Assembly: GCF_000717025.1 (NCBI RefSeq)
Contig: NZ_JNXG01000007.1
Coordinates: 124,001-188,000 of the forward strand
Source: Streptomyces atroolivaceus
Lineage (GTDB): Bacteria > Actinomycetota > Actinomycetes > Streptomycetales > Streptomycetaceae
DNA: 64,000 nucleotides
Direction of reading: 5' to 3'
In this document: in pieces, positions 17,326 through 27,044 of the stretch
How the letters are laid out: each line of letters begins with the position of its first letter
How positions within the stretch are numbered: the stretch's first letter is position 1
Notes under the pieces: generated by a model
What the model was told of the DNA's origin: nothing
Database searches by the model: none
What the model saw: the letters and a program-made list of their open reading frames with translations, nothing else
Made by a program: the position numbers and the translations under genes

Positions 17326-19103
17326 TCGGCCTGGCACCACCGCAGTACGACCCCGCCGCGCCGGAGTCGGCCACCACCCTGCCGGTCGGTACGCCGACGA
17401 CCGTACGGGCGTACGTACGCGCTCTGCTGCGGCGTCACCGCACCCCCTTCGCGTTGCTCATCGCGGTCAACGCGGTCGCGGTGATGGCGTCGATCACCGG
17501 CCCGTACCTGCTGGGCGGACTGGTCGAGGACCTCTCGAACGGAGTCACCGACCTCCATCTGGAGCGCACCGCCGCGGTGTTCGCGCTGGCGCTGGTCGTA
17601 CAGACCGTGTTCACGCGGACGATGCGGATCCGCGGAGCCGTGCTCGGGGAGGAGATGCTCGCCGATCTGCGCGAGGACTTCCTCGTGCGGTCGGTCGGAC
17701 TGCCGCCGGGCGTCCTGGAGCGTGCCGGCACCGGGGATCTGCTCTCCAGGATCACGACGGACATCGACCGGCTGGCCAACGCGATGCGTGAGGCCGTTCC
17801 GCAGCTGGCGATCGGTGTGGTCTGGGCCGGACTGCTGCTCGGCGCCCTGACCGTCACCGCACCGCCGCTGGCACTGGCCGTACTGATCGCGCTTCCGGTG
17901 CTGGTCGTCGGCTGCCGCTGGTACTTCCGGCGGGCGCCTGCGGCGTACCGCTCGGAGGCGGCCGGTTACGCGGCGGTCGCGGCCGTGCTCGCCGAGACCG
18001 TGGACGCCGGGCGGACCGTGGAGTCCCACCGGCTGGGGGCCCGCAGGGTGGCGCTGTCGGACCGGCGGGTCAAGGAGTGGACGGCCTGGGAGCAGTACAC
18101 CCTGTTCCTGCGCTCGGTTCTCTTCCCGGTCATCAACACCACGTACGTGACGATCCTCGGCGCGGTCCTGCTGCTCGGCGGCTGGTTCGTGATGGAGGGC
18201 TGGATCACCGTCGGGCAGCTGACGACGGGGGCGCTCCTGGCTCAGATGATGGTGGACCCGATCGGTCTGATCCTGCGCTGGTACGACGAGTTGCAGGTCG
18301 CGCAGGTGTCACTGGCCAGGCTCGTCGGCGTACGGGAGATCGAGCCCGACGCGGGCGACGACCTCGTCGGTCCCGACGGCCGGGAGGTGAGGGCCGAGGA
18401 GGTCCGCTTCGGCTACCGCGCGGGCGTCGACGTCCTGCACAAGGTGTCGCTGGACGTCGCCCCCGGCACGCGGCTGGCTCTGGTGGGTCCTTCCGGGGCG
18501 GGCAAGTCCACGCTGGGAAGGCTGCTGGCGGGGATCTACGCTCCCCGGGCGGGTTCGGTCTCGCTGGGCGGCGCCGAGTTGTCCCGGATGACGGCGGAGC
18601 GGGTACGGACCCATGTGGCTCTCGTCAACCAGGAGCACCACGTGTTCGTGGGGTCGCTCCGGGACAATCTCCTGCTCGCCCGTACGGGTGCCGCGGACGC
18701 GGAGCTGTGGGCTTCGCTCGCCGCGGTGGACGCGGACGCCTGGGCGAAGGCCCTCGACGAAGGGCTGGACACGGAGGTCGGCTCGGGCGGCCTGGCCCTC
18801 ACTCCGGCGCAGGCGCAGCAGATCGCGCTGGCCCGCCTCGTCCTGGCGGACCCGCACACGCTGGTGCTGGACGAGGCGACGTCTCTGCTCGACCCACGGG
18901 CCGCCCGTCATCTGGAGCGCTCGCTGGCACGGGTGCTGGACGGTCGTACGGTCGTGGCGATCGCGCACCGGCTGCACACCGCGCACGACGCGGATGTGAT
19001 CGCGGTGGTCGAGGACGGCAGGATCAGCGAACTGGGCAGCCACGACGATCTGGTGGCCGCGGACGGCGCGTACGCGTCGCTGTGGCGCTCCTGGCACGGC
19101 TGA
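17322..19103 (+). CDS. ABC exporter subunit with canonical Walker A but degenerate signature
   Basis: A 593-residue half-transporter with membrane segments in about 45-320. The Walker A GPSGAGKST (residues 389-397), Q-loop VALVNQEHH, Walker B TLVLDEATSLLD and H-loop IAHRLH are intact. The signature LSGGQ is replaced by LTPAQ (493-497). In a heterodimer with the preceding subunit, this Walker A pairs with the partner's intact LSGGQ to make one working site. The other composite site, partner P-loop plus LTPAQ, has lost both halves. The substrate is unknown; no regulator is adjacent. A strong terminator follows. Confidence 0.88.
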   Translation: MIGLAPPQYDPAAPESATTLPVGTPTTVRAYVRALLRRHRTPFALLIAVNAVAVMASITGPYLLGGLVEDLSNGVTDLHLERTAAVFALALVVQTVFTRTMRIRGAVLGEEMLADLREDFLVRSVGLPPGVLERAGTGDLLSRITTDIDRLANAMREAVPQLAIGVVWAGLLLGALTVTAPPLALAVLIALPVLVVGCRWYFRRAPAAYRSEAAGYAAVAAVLAETVDAGRTVESHRLGARRVALSDRRVKEWTAWEQYTLFLRSVLFPVINTTYVTILGAVLLLGGWFVMEGWITVGQLTTGALLAQMMVDPIGLILRWYDELQVAQVSLARLVGVREIEPDAGDDLVGPDGREVRAEEVRFGYRAGVDVLHKVSLDVAPGTRLALVGPSGAGKSTLGRLLAGIYAPRAGSVSLGGAELSRMTAERVRTHVALVNQEHHVFVGSLRDNLLLARTGAADAELWASLAAVDADAWAKALDEGLDTEVGSGGLALTPAQAQQIALARLVLADPHTLVLDEATSLLDPRAARHLERSLARVLDGRTVVAIAHRLHTAHDADVIAVVEDGRISELGSHDDLVAADGAYASLWRSWHG

Positions 19104-19150
19104 GCCGGTGCGGGGCCGGGGGCGGACGCGCTCCCGGCCCGCCCTTCCCC

Positions 19151-19196
19151 GGGCGCAGGGGCGCACCCGCCGGACGGCGGGTGCGCCCCTGCGCCC
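19151..19196 (+). terminator. Strong intrinsic hairpin after the ABC pair
   Basis: A perfect 21-bp inverted repeat (19151-19171 with 19176-19196) around the loop GGAC, 47 bases past the ABC stop. It lacks a long T tract, which is usual for Streptomyces terminators. Confidence 0.85.
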
Positions 19197-19372
19197 GCCG
19201 GTCTCCCGTCATGTACGGGCCCTGCACGCATGCCGCCGTCCCGTTCCCGCACACGCCGCACGCGCCGCACAAGAGGCGAACTCAGCGCCCGCCGGTGAGG
19301 ATGAAGGGTGACTGGCCCCGGATACGGGGCAGGCGAGCGATGACCGCGTAAGCCCGAGAAGGGACGCACACC

Positions 19373-20734
19373 GTGGCACGACCCAGGATCCTCGTTGTCG
19401 GCGCCGGCTTTGCCGGGGTCGAGTGCGTGCGCCGGCTGGAGCGCAGCCTCGCCCCCGGTGAGGCGGACATCGCGCTCGTCACCCCGTTCTCGTACCAGCT
19501 CTACCTGCCGTTGCTCCCCCAGGTCGCCTCCGGGGTGCTCACCCCCCAGTCGGTCGCGATCTCCCTGCGCCGGAGCCGGCGCCACCGCACCCGGATCGTG
19601 CCGGGCGGGGCCATCGGAGTGGATACGAAGGCGAAGGTCTGCGTGGTCCGCAAGATCACGGACGAGATCGTGAACGAGCCGTACGACTACATCGTGATGG
19701 CCGCCGGCAGTGTCACCAGGACCTTCGACATCCCGGGCCTGGTGGACAACGCCCGGGGCATGAAGACCCTGGCCGAGGCCGCCTACATCCGGGACCACGT
19801 CATCTCCCAGCTCGATCTGGCCGACGCCAGTCACGACGAGGAGGAGCGGGCGTCCCGGCTGCAGTTCGTGGTGGTGGGCGGCGGGTACGCCGGTACGGAG
19901 ACGGCCGCGTGCCTGCAGCTGCTCACCAGCAACGCCGTCAGGCACTATCCCAGGCTCGATCCCAAGCTGATCAAGTGGCATCTGATCGACATCGCGCCCA
20001 GGCTGATGCCGGAACTCGGCGACAAGCTCGGCCTCAGCGCGCTCGAGATCCTGCGCAGGCGCGGCATCGAGGTCTCGCTCGGCGTCTCTGTGGCCGAGGC
20101 GGGGCCGGACAAGGTGACTTTCACGGACGGCCGGGTTCTGCCCTGCCGCACACTGATCTGGACGGCCGGAGTCGCGGCGAGTCCGCTCGTCGCCACCCTC
20201 GACGCCGAGACGGTACGCGGGCGGCTGGCGGTGACACCGGAGATGAAGCTGCCCGGTGCCGACGGTGTGTTCGCGCTCGGCGACGCGGCGGCGGTCCCGG
20301 ACCTGGCCAAGGGAGACGGAGCGATCTGCCCGCCCACCGCTCAGCACGCCATGCGACAGGGCCGCAAGCTGGCGGACAACATCATCGCGTCGCTGCGGGG
20401 CCGCCCGCTGCAGCCTTACGTCCACAAGGACCTCGGTCTGGTCGTGGACCTCGGTGGACGCGACGCGGTGTCGAAACCCCTGGGCATCGAGCTGAGGGGC
20501 ATGCCGGCGCAGGCCGCGGCGCGCGGCTACCACTGGGCGGCGCTGCGGACGAATGTGGCCAAGACCCGGGTCATGACCAACTGGCTGCTCAACGCGATCG
20601 CCGGTGACGACTTCGTGCGCACCGGCTTCCAGGCCCGTAAGCAGGCCACCCTGCGCGACTTCGAGTACACCGACGCCTACCTCACGCCGGAGGAGATCCG
20701 CGCGCACACCGCCGGCGCGGACGCCCGCGGCTGA
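19373..20734 (+). CDS. NDH-2-like NAD(P)/FAD-dependent oxidoreductase
   Basis: A 453-residue flavoprotein of the type II NADH dehydrogenase family. The FAD motif RILVVGAGFAGVECVRRLE is at the N-terminus, the NADH motif FVVVGGGYAGTETA near residue 165, and the FAD-closing motif GVFALGDAAAVPD near 300, followed by PPTAQHAMRQG. It probably transfers electrons from NADH to quinone at the cytoplasmic membrane face without proton pumping. The C-terminal segment NWLLNAIAGDDFVRTGF could be the membrane-docking helix. GTG start with AGAAGGGA upstream. Single gene between two hairpins. Confidence 0.87.
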   Translation: MARPRILVVGAGFAGVECVRRLERSLAPGEADIALVTPFSYQLYLPLLPQVASGVLTPQSVAISLRRSRRHRTRIVPGGAIGVDTKAKVCVVRKITDEIVNEPYDYIVMAAGSVTRTFDIPGLVDNARGMKTLAEAAYIRDHVISQLDLADASHDEEERASRLQFVVVGGGYAGTETAACLQLLTSNAVRHYPRLDPKLIKWHLIDIAPRLMPELGDKLGLSALEILRRRGIEVSLGVSVAEAGPDKVTFTDGRVLPCRTLIWTAGVAASPLVATLDAETVRGRLAVTPEMKLPGADGVFALGDAAAVPDLAKGDGAICPPTAQHAMRQGRKLADNIIASLRGRPLQPYVHKDLGLVVDLGGRDAVSKPLGIELRGMPAQAAARGYHWAALRTNVAKTRVMTNWLLNAIAGDDFVRTGFQARKQATLRDFEYTDAYLTPEEIRAHTAGADARG

Positions 20735-20755
20735 ACGTTCCGTTCCGGCCCCCTC

Positions 20756-20787
20756 CCCCGGCCTCCGCCGCGCGGGCGGGGGCCGGC
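20756..20787. terminator. Hairpin between convergent genes
   Basis: A GC-rich inverted repeat (CCCGGCCTCCGCC with GGCGGGGGCCGG, one small internal mismatch) sits in the 54-base gap between the oxidoreductase and DNA ligase stops and could terminate both. Confidence 0.55.
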
Positions 20788-20788
20788 G

Positions 20789-22324
20789 TCACGTCCGGCA
20801 GGAGAGGACGGTGTCGACCGTGTCCGCCTCCTGAGGGCCCTTGTCCTCGCGGTAGCGCAGGACCCGGGCGAACCGCAGCGTGACTCCTGCCGGATAGCGG
20901 GTGGAGCTCTGGAGTCCGTCGTAGGCGATCTCCACGACGAGTTCCGGGCGCACCGTCACCACGTGTCCGTCGTCGGCCGTGGCCAGTTGCCGCAGCCGTT
21001 CGGTCTGCCAGCTGAGCATGGCGTCCGTGAGCCCTTTGAAGGTCTTGCCCAGCATCGCGAAGGTGCCGTCCTCCCGGCGTGCCCCCAGATGCAGGTTGGA
21101 GAGCCTCCCGGTGCGTCTGCCGTGCCCCCATTCGGCGGCCAGCACCACGAGGTCCAGGGTGTGCACGGGTTTCACCTTCAGCCAGGAGGCACCCCGGCGG
21201 CCGGCGCTGTACGCCGCCGTGCCGCCCTTCACCACGACGCCCTCGTGCCCGCGGGCCAGTGTGGCCTCGGAGAACTCCGTCGCGGCCTCCCGCTGCGACT
21301 CGTCCGCGGGATCGTCCACGACGAAGCGCCGTACGCGCATGTCTTCGGGGACCAGTGCGGCCAGTTCCTGGTGGCGCTCGGTGAAGGGGAGGTCGAGGAG
21401 TTCACGTCCGTCGACGGACAGCGCGTCGAAGAAGACGGGGACCACCGGGACGGCGCCCGCCGCGGTGGCGACGTCGCGCCGGGACCCCACCCGGCCGGCG
21501 GTTTCCTGGAACGGCCGGGGCCTTCCGTCGTCCCCGAGCGCGATCACCTCGCCGTCGAGGATGAACCGTTCGGCGCGCAGGCCCGTCACCGCCGTGGTGA
21601 GTTCGGGAAGGCGGTCGGTGATGTCGTCGAGCGCCCGGGTGTAGGCGCGCACCCGCTCCCCGTCGCGGTGCACCTGCACGCGGATGCCGTCCAGCTTCTC
21701 CTCGACGACGCAGGGCCCCAGCCGGTCGATCGCCTCGGCCACCGTGCGGGCGGTGTGGGCCAGCATGGGCTGGACCGGACGGCCGACGGTGAGCCGGAAG
21801 GAGGCGAGCGCCCCCGGGCCCTCGGCGAGAAGCGCGCGCGCGACGGGCCCGAGCGAACCGGCGAGCATGACGGCGCGGCGTGCTTCGGCGCGCGGGGCTC
21901 CGGCGGCGTCGGCCAGGGCGTCGACGGCGACGGCGTCCAGCGCTCCCTGGCGCACCTCTCCGGTGAGCAGCCCGCGCAGGAAGAACTGTTCGTCCGCGGT
22001 GGCCGCGCCGAGCAGCCCCACCAGGCGCTCCTTGCGGGCGGCCTGCGATCCGGGGCCGGTCAGGGCGCCGATCGCCGTGAGCTCCGCGTCGGTCTCGGTG
22101 ACGGTCAGCGTGGGTTCACCGGCGGGCGTCACCGGAACGCGCAGTGCGCTCCATCCGATTCCGAGCCGCCCCTGCGGGAGGCGGCCGGCGAGATAGGGGA
22201 TGACGACCGGGACGTCGTCCGGCCCCGCCTCCCGGAAGAGTCCGGCCAGCAGGGCGGTCTTCCGGGTCCGGGCCGTCGTCGCGGCGACTTCCAGGGACAC
22301 GTGGGCGAGCCGGGCGAGCAGCAT
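20789..22324 (-). CDS. ATP-dependent DNA ligase
   Basis: A 511-residue ATP-dependent DNA ligase. An N-terminal DNA-binding domain (about 1-180) precedes the adenylation domain with motif I EEKLDGIRVQVHR (nucleophilic Lys near residue 210), motif III FFDALSVDG, motif IV EGVVVKGGTAAY and motif V SWLKVKPVHTLDL. An OB-fold follows. The length and single-chain layout match the archaeal-like Lig/LigB type, not the multidomain LigD. It joins nicked DNA using ATP, as an accessory to the essential NAD-dependent LigA expected elsewhere. No Ku or polymerase domain is nearby. Confidence 0.92.
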   Translation of the reverse strand: MLLARLAHVSLEVAATTARTRKTALLAGLFREAGPDDVPVVIPYLAGRLPQGRLGIGWSALRVPVTPAGEPTLTVTETDAELTAIGALTGPGSQAARKERLVGLLGAATADEQFFLRGLLTGEVRQGALDAVAVDALADAAGAPRAEARRAVMLAGSLGPVARALLAEGPGALASFRLTVGRPVQPMLAHTARTVAEAIDRLGPCVVEEKLDGIRVQVHRDGERVRAYTRALDDITDRLPELTTAVTGLRAERFILDGEVIALGDDGRPRPFQETAGRVGSRRDVATAAGAVPVVPVFFDALSVDGRELLDLPFTERHQELAALVPEDMRVRRFVVDDPADESQREAATEFSEATLARGHEGVVVKGGTAAYSAGRRGASWLKVKPVHTLDLVVLAAEWGHGRRTGRLSNLHLGARREDGTFAMLGKTFKGLTDAMLSWQTERLRQLATADDGHVVTVRPELVVEIAYDGLQSSTRYPAGVTLRFARVLRYREDKGPQEADTVDTVLSCRT

Positions 22325-22377
22325 GCCGCCATGGTGCTACGGCGGCGGGCTCACCGCCCCCGGAGAGCGCCCGGGCG

Positions 22378-23169
22378 TCATATGACGTTGAGCGCCGCCG
22401 CGCCGCCCAGTCCCCCGAGAATCATGAAGGCGGGCATCAGCACCTTGAGCTCCACCCAGCTGCCGGCCCGGAAGCGCATGGCCTTGGGCGGCCCGATCGG
22501 GTACCAGCGCTTGCGGCCCAGCGGGATCGGCCACAGGATCGGGCAGCCCGAGACCGTCAGGGCGTCCCCGATGTCGTGGACGAGGGCGCCGAGCACGATC
22601 GGGAGTCCGAGCCAGAGGTACTCCTGGCCGGGTGCGTCGAACAACCAGCCCGAACCATTGCCGGGCTGGTCCAGGACTCCTGCCAGGATCCATGCGCTGG
22701 TCGCGCCGAGCAGCCAGACGAGGACGTCGCTGGACACCCTTGCCGCCCGCCACAGAAGGCCCTCGACCGCGAGGACGAGGTGGACGAAGAGGATCGCCAG
22801 GACCGCCCACCGGCCGCCGGTGACCGCCGCGACGGAGGCGGCCCCGCCGGTCAGCACGGCCCAGAGCCAGGTGTGCGTGAGGGTGCGGTGGCCGCCGGTC
22901 CTGCGCGGGTCACCGGGTCCCTTCGTCGCTTTGTAGACCGCGTACGACAGCTTGTCGACGATCTCGCAGAGGGCCTTGGACACCGGGCCGAAGGCGCGCG
23001 AGATGGTGGCCGACTTGTGGTCGAGGTCCGGGGCGAGCGCGGCGCCCGCGGTGATCAGGGCGCCCACGACCAGGACGGGCCAGGGCATCGTGTGACCCGC
23101 GGCCGCGGCCGCGGCACCCACCCCCAGCCAGGCCGCTGCCCCTGACAGAGAGTGTGCCGGTCCCATCAT
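22378..23169 (-). CDS. Membrane-bound metal-dependent hydrolase (YdjM-like)
   Basis: A 263-residue membrane protein. It starts MMGPAHSLSGAAAWLG, with the early His typical of the family, and contains APDLDHKSATISR (DxDH metal motif), GGHRTLTHTW (HRTLTH) and LGALVHDIGDALT. These metal residues lie between hydrophobic helices. Family members are related to YdjM, induced by DNA damage in E. coli, but the activity is not established. ATG at 23169 has GGCGGGA upstream. It is divergent from the helicase gene and 53 bases from the ligase start, so it may be transcribed together with the ligase. Confidence 0.82.
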   Translation of the reverse strand: MMGPAHSLSGAAAWLGVGAAAAAAGHTMPWPVLVVGALITAGAALAPDLDHKSATISRAFGPVSKALCEIVDKLSYAVYKATKGPGDPRRTGGHRTLTHTWLWAVLTGGAASVAAVTGGRWAVLAILFVHLVLAVEGLLWRAARVSSDVLVWLLGATSAWILAGVLDQPGNGSGWLFDAPGQEYLWLGLPIVLGALVHDIGDALTVSGCPILWPIPLGRKRWYPIGPPKAMRFRAGSWVELKVLMPAFMILGGLGGAAALNVI

Positions 23170-23325
23170 GGCTGTTTCCCGCCCCCATCGTGATTCGGCG
23201 TGTACCCGGGCCGGGCCGCCATGGCCTGTGCGCGACAGCCGAGTTGAGTGGGCAGCGTATCGTCCGTGATCTTCGCGGGATCCTCCGGTTCCCTCATCCG
23301 GGCAGGAGACAGGCAAGATGGGGGC

Positions 23326-25839
23326 GTGACCCTTATCGATCAGCTGCCCCCGACCGCCGACCCGGACGCCCTCTTCGAGGCCTTCTCGTCATGGACCGAA
23401 TCGCAGGGCATCACCCTCTATCCGGCTCAGGAGGAGGCGCTGATCGAGGTGGTCTCCGGGGCGAACGTGATCCTTTCCACCCCTACGGGCTCCGGGAAGA
23501 GCCTGGTCGCGGCGGGTGCGCACTTCACCGCGCTCGCCCAGGACAAGGTCACGTTCTACACAGCGCCGATCAAGGCACTGGTCTCGGAGAAGTTCTTCGA
23601 CCTGTGCAAGCTCTTCGGTACCGAGAACGTCGGCATGCTGACCGGTGACGCCTCGGTCAACGCCGACGCCCCGGTCATCTGCTGCACCGCCGAGGTGCTC
23701 GCCTCGATCGCGCTGCGTGACGGCAAGTACGCCGACATCGGCCAGGTCGTGATGGACGAGTTCCACTTCTACGCGGAGCAGGACCGCGGCTGGGCCTGGC
23801 AGATCCCGATCCTGGAGCTGCCTCAGGCACAGTTCGTGCTGATGTCGGCGACGCTCGGCGACGTATCGATGTTCGAGAAGGACCTGACCCGCCGTACCGG
23901 CCGCCCGACGTCCGTGGTGCGTTCCGCGACCCGGCCGGTTCCGCTGAGCTACGAGTACCGGCTGACCCCGATCACGGAGACGCTCACCGAGCTCCTGGAC
24001 ACCCGGCAGTCGCCCGTCTACATCGTGCACTTCACACAGGCCGCCGCGGTCGAGCGGGCGCAGTCGCTGATGAGCATCAACATGTGCACGAAGGAGGAGA
24101 AGGAGAAGATCGCCGATCTGATCGGCAACTTCCGCTTCACCACCAAGTTCGGCCAGAACCTCTCCCGCTACGTCCGGCACGGGATCGGGGTGCACCACGC
24201 GGGCATGCTCCCCAAGTACCGCCGCCTCGTGGAGAAACTCGCGCAGGCGGGCCTGCTGAAGGTGATCTGCGGGACGGACACCCTGGGTGTGGGGGTCAAC
24301 GTGCCCATTCGCACGGTGCTGTTCACGGCCCTCACCAAGTACGACGGCACCCGCGTGCGGACGCTGCGCGCCCGGGAGTTCCACCAGATCGCGGGCCGGG
24401 CCGGCCGGGCCGGGTTCGACACGGCGGGCTTCGTCGTCGCGCAGGCCCCGGAGCACGTCATCGAGAACGAGAAGGCCGTCAAGAAGGCGGGGGACGACCC
24501 CAAGAAGAAGCGCAAGGTGGTCCGTAAGAAGGCCCCCGAGGGCTTCGTCGCCTGGTCCGAGACCACGTTCGACAAGCTGATCCAGTCCGAACCCGAGCCG
24601 CTGACCTCTCGTTTCCGGGTCACGCACACCATGCTGCTCTCGGTGATCGCCCGGCCGGGCAACGCCTTCCAGGCGATGCGGCACCTGCTCGAGGACAACC
24701 ACGAACCGCGGCGGGCCCAGCTCCGGCACATCCGCCGGGCCATCGCGATCTACCGCTCGCTGCTCGACGGCGGGGTCGTGGAGCAGCTCGAGACGCCCGA
24801 TGCCGAGGGCAGGATCGTACGGCTGACCGTCGACCTCCAGCAGGACTTCGCGCTCAACCAGCCGCTGTCCACGTTCGCGCTGGCCGCGTTCGACCTGCTG
24901 GACGCCGAATCCCCTTCGTACGCCCTGGACATGGTCTCCGTCGTCGAGTCGACGCTGGACGACCCTCGGCAGATCCTCGCCGCCCAGCAGAACAAGGCAC
25001 GGGGCGAGGCCGTCGGGCAGATGAAGGCGGACGGCGTCGAGTACGAGGAGCGGATGGAGCGGCTCCAGGAGGTCACGTATCCGAAGCCGCTGAGCGAGCT
25101 GCTCTGGCACGCCTACGACGTGTACCGCACCAGCCACCCGTGGGTCGGCGACCACCCCGTGTCGCCGAAGTCGGTGATCCGGGACATGTTCGAGCGGGCC
25201 ATGACCTTCACGGAGTTCACCTCCAACTACGAACTGGCCCGCACCGAGGGCATCGTCCTGCGGTATCTGGCGAGCGCCTACAAGGCCCTCGAGCACACCA
25301 TCCCCGACGACCTGAAGTCCGAGGACCTGGAGGACCTGATCGCCTGGCTGGGCGAGATGGTGCGTCAGGTGGACTCCAGTCTGCTGGACGAGTGGGAGCA
25401 GCTGGCCAACCCGGAGGTGGAGACCGCCGAGCAGGCGCAGGAGCGGGCCGACGAGGTCAAGCCGGTGACGGCCAACACCCGTGCCTTCCGGGTCCTGGTG
25501 CGCAACGCGATGTTCCGCCGGGTGGAGCTGGCCGCCCTGGACCGGGTCCGTGACCTGGGCGAACTGGACGGCGACTCCGGCTGGGACGAGGACGCCTGGG
25601 GCGGTGCGATGGACGACTACTGGGACGCGCACGAGGACCTGGGTACGGGCCCGGACGCGCGCGGCCCGAAGCTGCTGAAGATCGACGAGGACCCCGGGCA
25701 CGGGCTGTGGCGGGTGTGGCAGGCGTTCGCCGACCCCGCCGGGGACCACGACTGGGGAATTCGTGCGGAGGTCGATCTCGCGGCCTCCGACGAGGAGGGC
25801 CGGGCCGTCGTCCGGGTCACGGCCGTGGGCCAGCTGTGA
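23326..25839 (+). CDS. Ski2-like DEAD/DEAH RNA helicase with DUF3516 C-terminus
   Basis: An 837-residue helicase. Motif I TPTGSGKSL is at about residue 52, motif Ia TAPIKALVSEKF, a DEFH box in VVMDEFHFY (about 143), motif III SATLGD, and domain-2 motifs GVHHAGMLPKYRR, CGTDTLGVGVNVP and HQIAGRAGRAG. A lysine-rich insert (DPKKKRKVVRKKAP, near residue 395) and a long helical C-terminal region follow, as in the actinobacterial DUF3516 helicases related to Ski2/Mtr4. Probably acts in RNA unwinding and turnover. GTG start at 23326; an out-of-frame ATG just before it is ignored. 34 bases upstream of tesB. Confidence 0.9.
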   Translation: MTLIDQLPPTADPDALFEAFSSWTESQGITLYPAQEEALIEVVSGANVILSTPTGSGKSLVAAGAHFTALAQDKVTFYTAPIKALVSEKFFDLCKLFGTENVGMLTGDASVNADAPVICCTAEVLASIALRDGKYADIGQVVMDEFHFYAEQDRGWAWQIPILELPQAQFVLMSATLGDVSMFEKDLTRRTGRPTSVVRSATRPVPLSYEYRLTPITETLTELLDTRQSPVYIVHFTQAAAVERAQSLMSINMCTKEEKEKIADLIGNFRFTTKFGQNLSRYVRHGIGVHHAGMLPKYRRLVEKLAQAGLLKVICGTDTLGVGVNVPIRTVLFTALTKYDGTRVRTLRAREFHQIAGRAGRAGFDTAGFVVAQAPEHVIENEKAVKKAGDDPKKKRKVVRKKAPEGFVAWSETTFDKLIQSEPEPLTSRFRVTHTMLLSVIARPGNAFQAMRHLLEDNHEPRRAQLRHIRRAIAIYRSLLDGGVVEQLETPDAEGRIVRLTVDLQQDFALNQPLSTFALAAFDLLDAESPSYALDMVSVVESTLDDPRQILAAQQNKARGEAVGQMKADGVEYEERMERLQEVTYPKPLSELLWHAYDVYRTSHPWVGDHPVSPKSVIRDMFERAMTFTEFTSNYELARTEGIVLRYLASAYKALEHTIPDDLKSEDLEDLIAWLGEMVRQVDSSLLDEWEQLANPEVETAEQAQERADEVKPVTANTRAFRVLVRNAMFRRVELAALDRVRDLGELDGDSGWDEDAWGGAMDDYWDAHEDLGTGPDARGPKLLKIDEDPGHGLWRVWQAFADPAGDHDWGIRAEVDLAASDEEGRAVVRVTAVGQL

Positions 25840-25873
25840 CGGCGCACCGGCCAGGAGAGTGGAGAAGAACCGC

Positions 25874-26749
25874 ATGACGAACCCCGCCGACAGCCTGGTC
25901 GACCTGCTCGACCTGGAGCGGATCGAGGTCAACATCTTCCGTGGCCGCAGTCCCGAGGAGTCCCTGCAACGGGTCTTCGGCGGGCAGGTCGCGGGACAGG
26001 CTCTGGTCGCGGCCGGCCGCACCACGGACGGGGACCGTCCGGTGCACTCGCTGCACGCCTACTTCCTGCGGCCCGGGCGCCCGGGCGTACCGATCGTGTA
26101 CGACGTGGAGCGGGTGAGGGACGGCCGTTCCTTCACCACGCGCCGGGTCACGGCCGTGCAGCAGGGCCGGACGATCTTCAACCTGACGGCGTCCTTCCAC
26201 CGCCCCGAGGAGGCCGGTTTCGAGCACCAGCTGCCGCCGGCCCGTGTCGTACCCGATCCGGACGGGCTGCCGACGGTGGCCGACGAGGTGCGCGAGCACC
26301 TGGGCGGTCTGCCGGAGGCGCTGGAGCGGATGGCCCGGCGCCAGCCCTTCGACATCCGCTACGTCGACCGGCTGCGCTGGACACGTGAGGAGATCAAGGA
26401 CGCCGATCCGCGCAGCGCGGTCTGGATGCGTGCGGTCGGCCCTCTGGGCGACGATCCGCTCGTGCACACCTGCGCGCTGACGTACGCCAGCGACATGACC
26501 CTGCTGGACGCGGTACGGATCCCGGTCGAGCCGCTGTGGGGTCCGCGCGGCTTCGACATGGCCTCGCTGGATCACGCCATGTGGTTCCACCGGCCGTTCC
26601 GGGCGGACGAGTGGTTCCTGTACGACCAGGAGTCACCGATCGCCACGGGAGGCCGCGGGCTGGCCAGGGGGCGGATCTACGACCGCCAGGGGCAGTTGCT
26701 GGTGTCCGTGGTGCAGGAAGGGCTGTTCCGCCGGCTCGACGGCGCGTAG
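25874..26749 (+). CDS. tesB: Acyl-CoA thioesterase II
   Basis: A 291-residue double hot-dog protein. It shows the TesB landmarks FRGRSPEESLQRVFGGQVAGQA, HSLHAYFLRPG, the SFTTRRVTAVQQG block, and in the second half ASLDHAMWFHRPFRADEW and GRIYDRQGQLLVSVVQEG, which holds the catalytic Asp/Thr-Ser/Gln region. It hydrolyses medium- and long-chain acyl-CoA to free acid and CoA in the cytoplasm. ATG with GGAGAAG upstream, 34 bases after the helicase, so probably cotranscribed. Confidence 0.93.
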   Translation: MTNPADSLVDLLDLERIEVNIFRGRSPEESLQRVFGGQVAGQALVAAGRTTDGDRPVHSLHAYFLRPGRPGVPIVYDVERVRDGRSFTTRRVTAVQQGRTIFNLTASFHRPEEAGFEHQLPPARVVPDPDGLPTVADEVREHLGGLPEALERMARRQPFDIRYVDRLRWTREEIKDADPRSAVWMRAVGPLGDDPLVHTCALTYASDMTLLDAVRIPVEPLWGPRGFDMASLDHAMWFHRPFRADEWFLYDQESPIATGGRGLARGRIYDRQGQLLVSVVQEGLFRRLDGA

Positions 26750-26765
26750 GCCCGTTCCGGCGGCT

Positions 26766-26996
26766 TCAGGTGCCGGGCAGCGGGTCCTGCTCCACCTCGT
26801 GACGGCGGGTCCGGATGTCCGGGCCCGCCGGATGCAGCTTGGCGTCGCAGGCGGGGCCGAGTCCGCTGCGGCGCGATTCCGCGCCGGTGAGGGGCCGTCC
26901 GCAGAGGGCGCACCGCACCGGGCGGCGGGCCTCGCGACCGCCTTCTCGCGGCTGCGGTCCGGGAAAGAGTTCGGGATGGGGCTCGGGGGATTCCAC
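26766..26996 (-). CDS. Small zinc-finger protein of DUF6011 type
   Basis: A 76-residue protein with CALCGRPLTGAESRRSGLGP followed by a third cysteine and a His (CDAKLH). The C-x2-C ... C-x3-H pattern with GRPL and the GP turn is the small DUF6011 zinc-binding motif common in Streptomyces. Convergent with tesB, with a 16-base gap. The function is unknown; it may bind nucleic acid. Confidence 0.7.
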   Translation of the reverse strand: MESPEPHPELFPGPQPREGGREARRPVRCALCGRPLTGAESRRSGLGPACDAKLHPAGPDIRTRRHEVEQDPLPGT

Positions 26997-27044
26997 GTGT
27001 GGATCCTCTCAAGCAGGTATGACACACCACGGAGGGACACAGCG

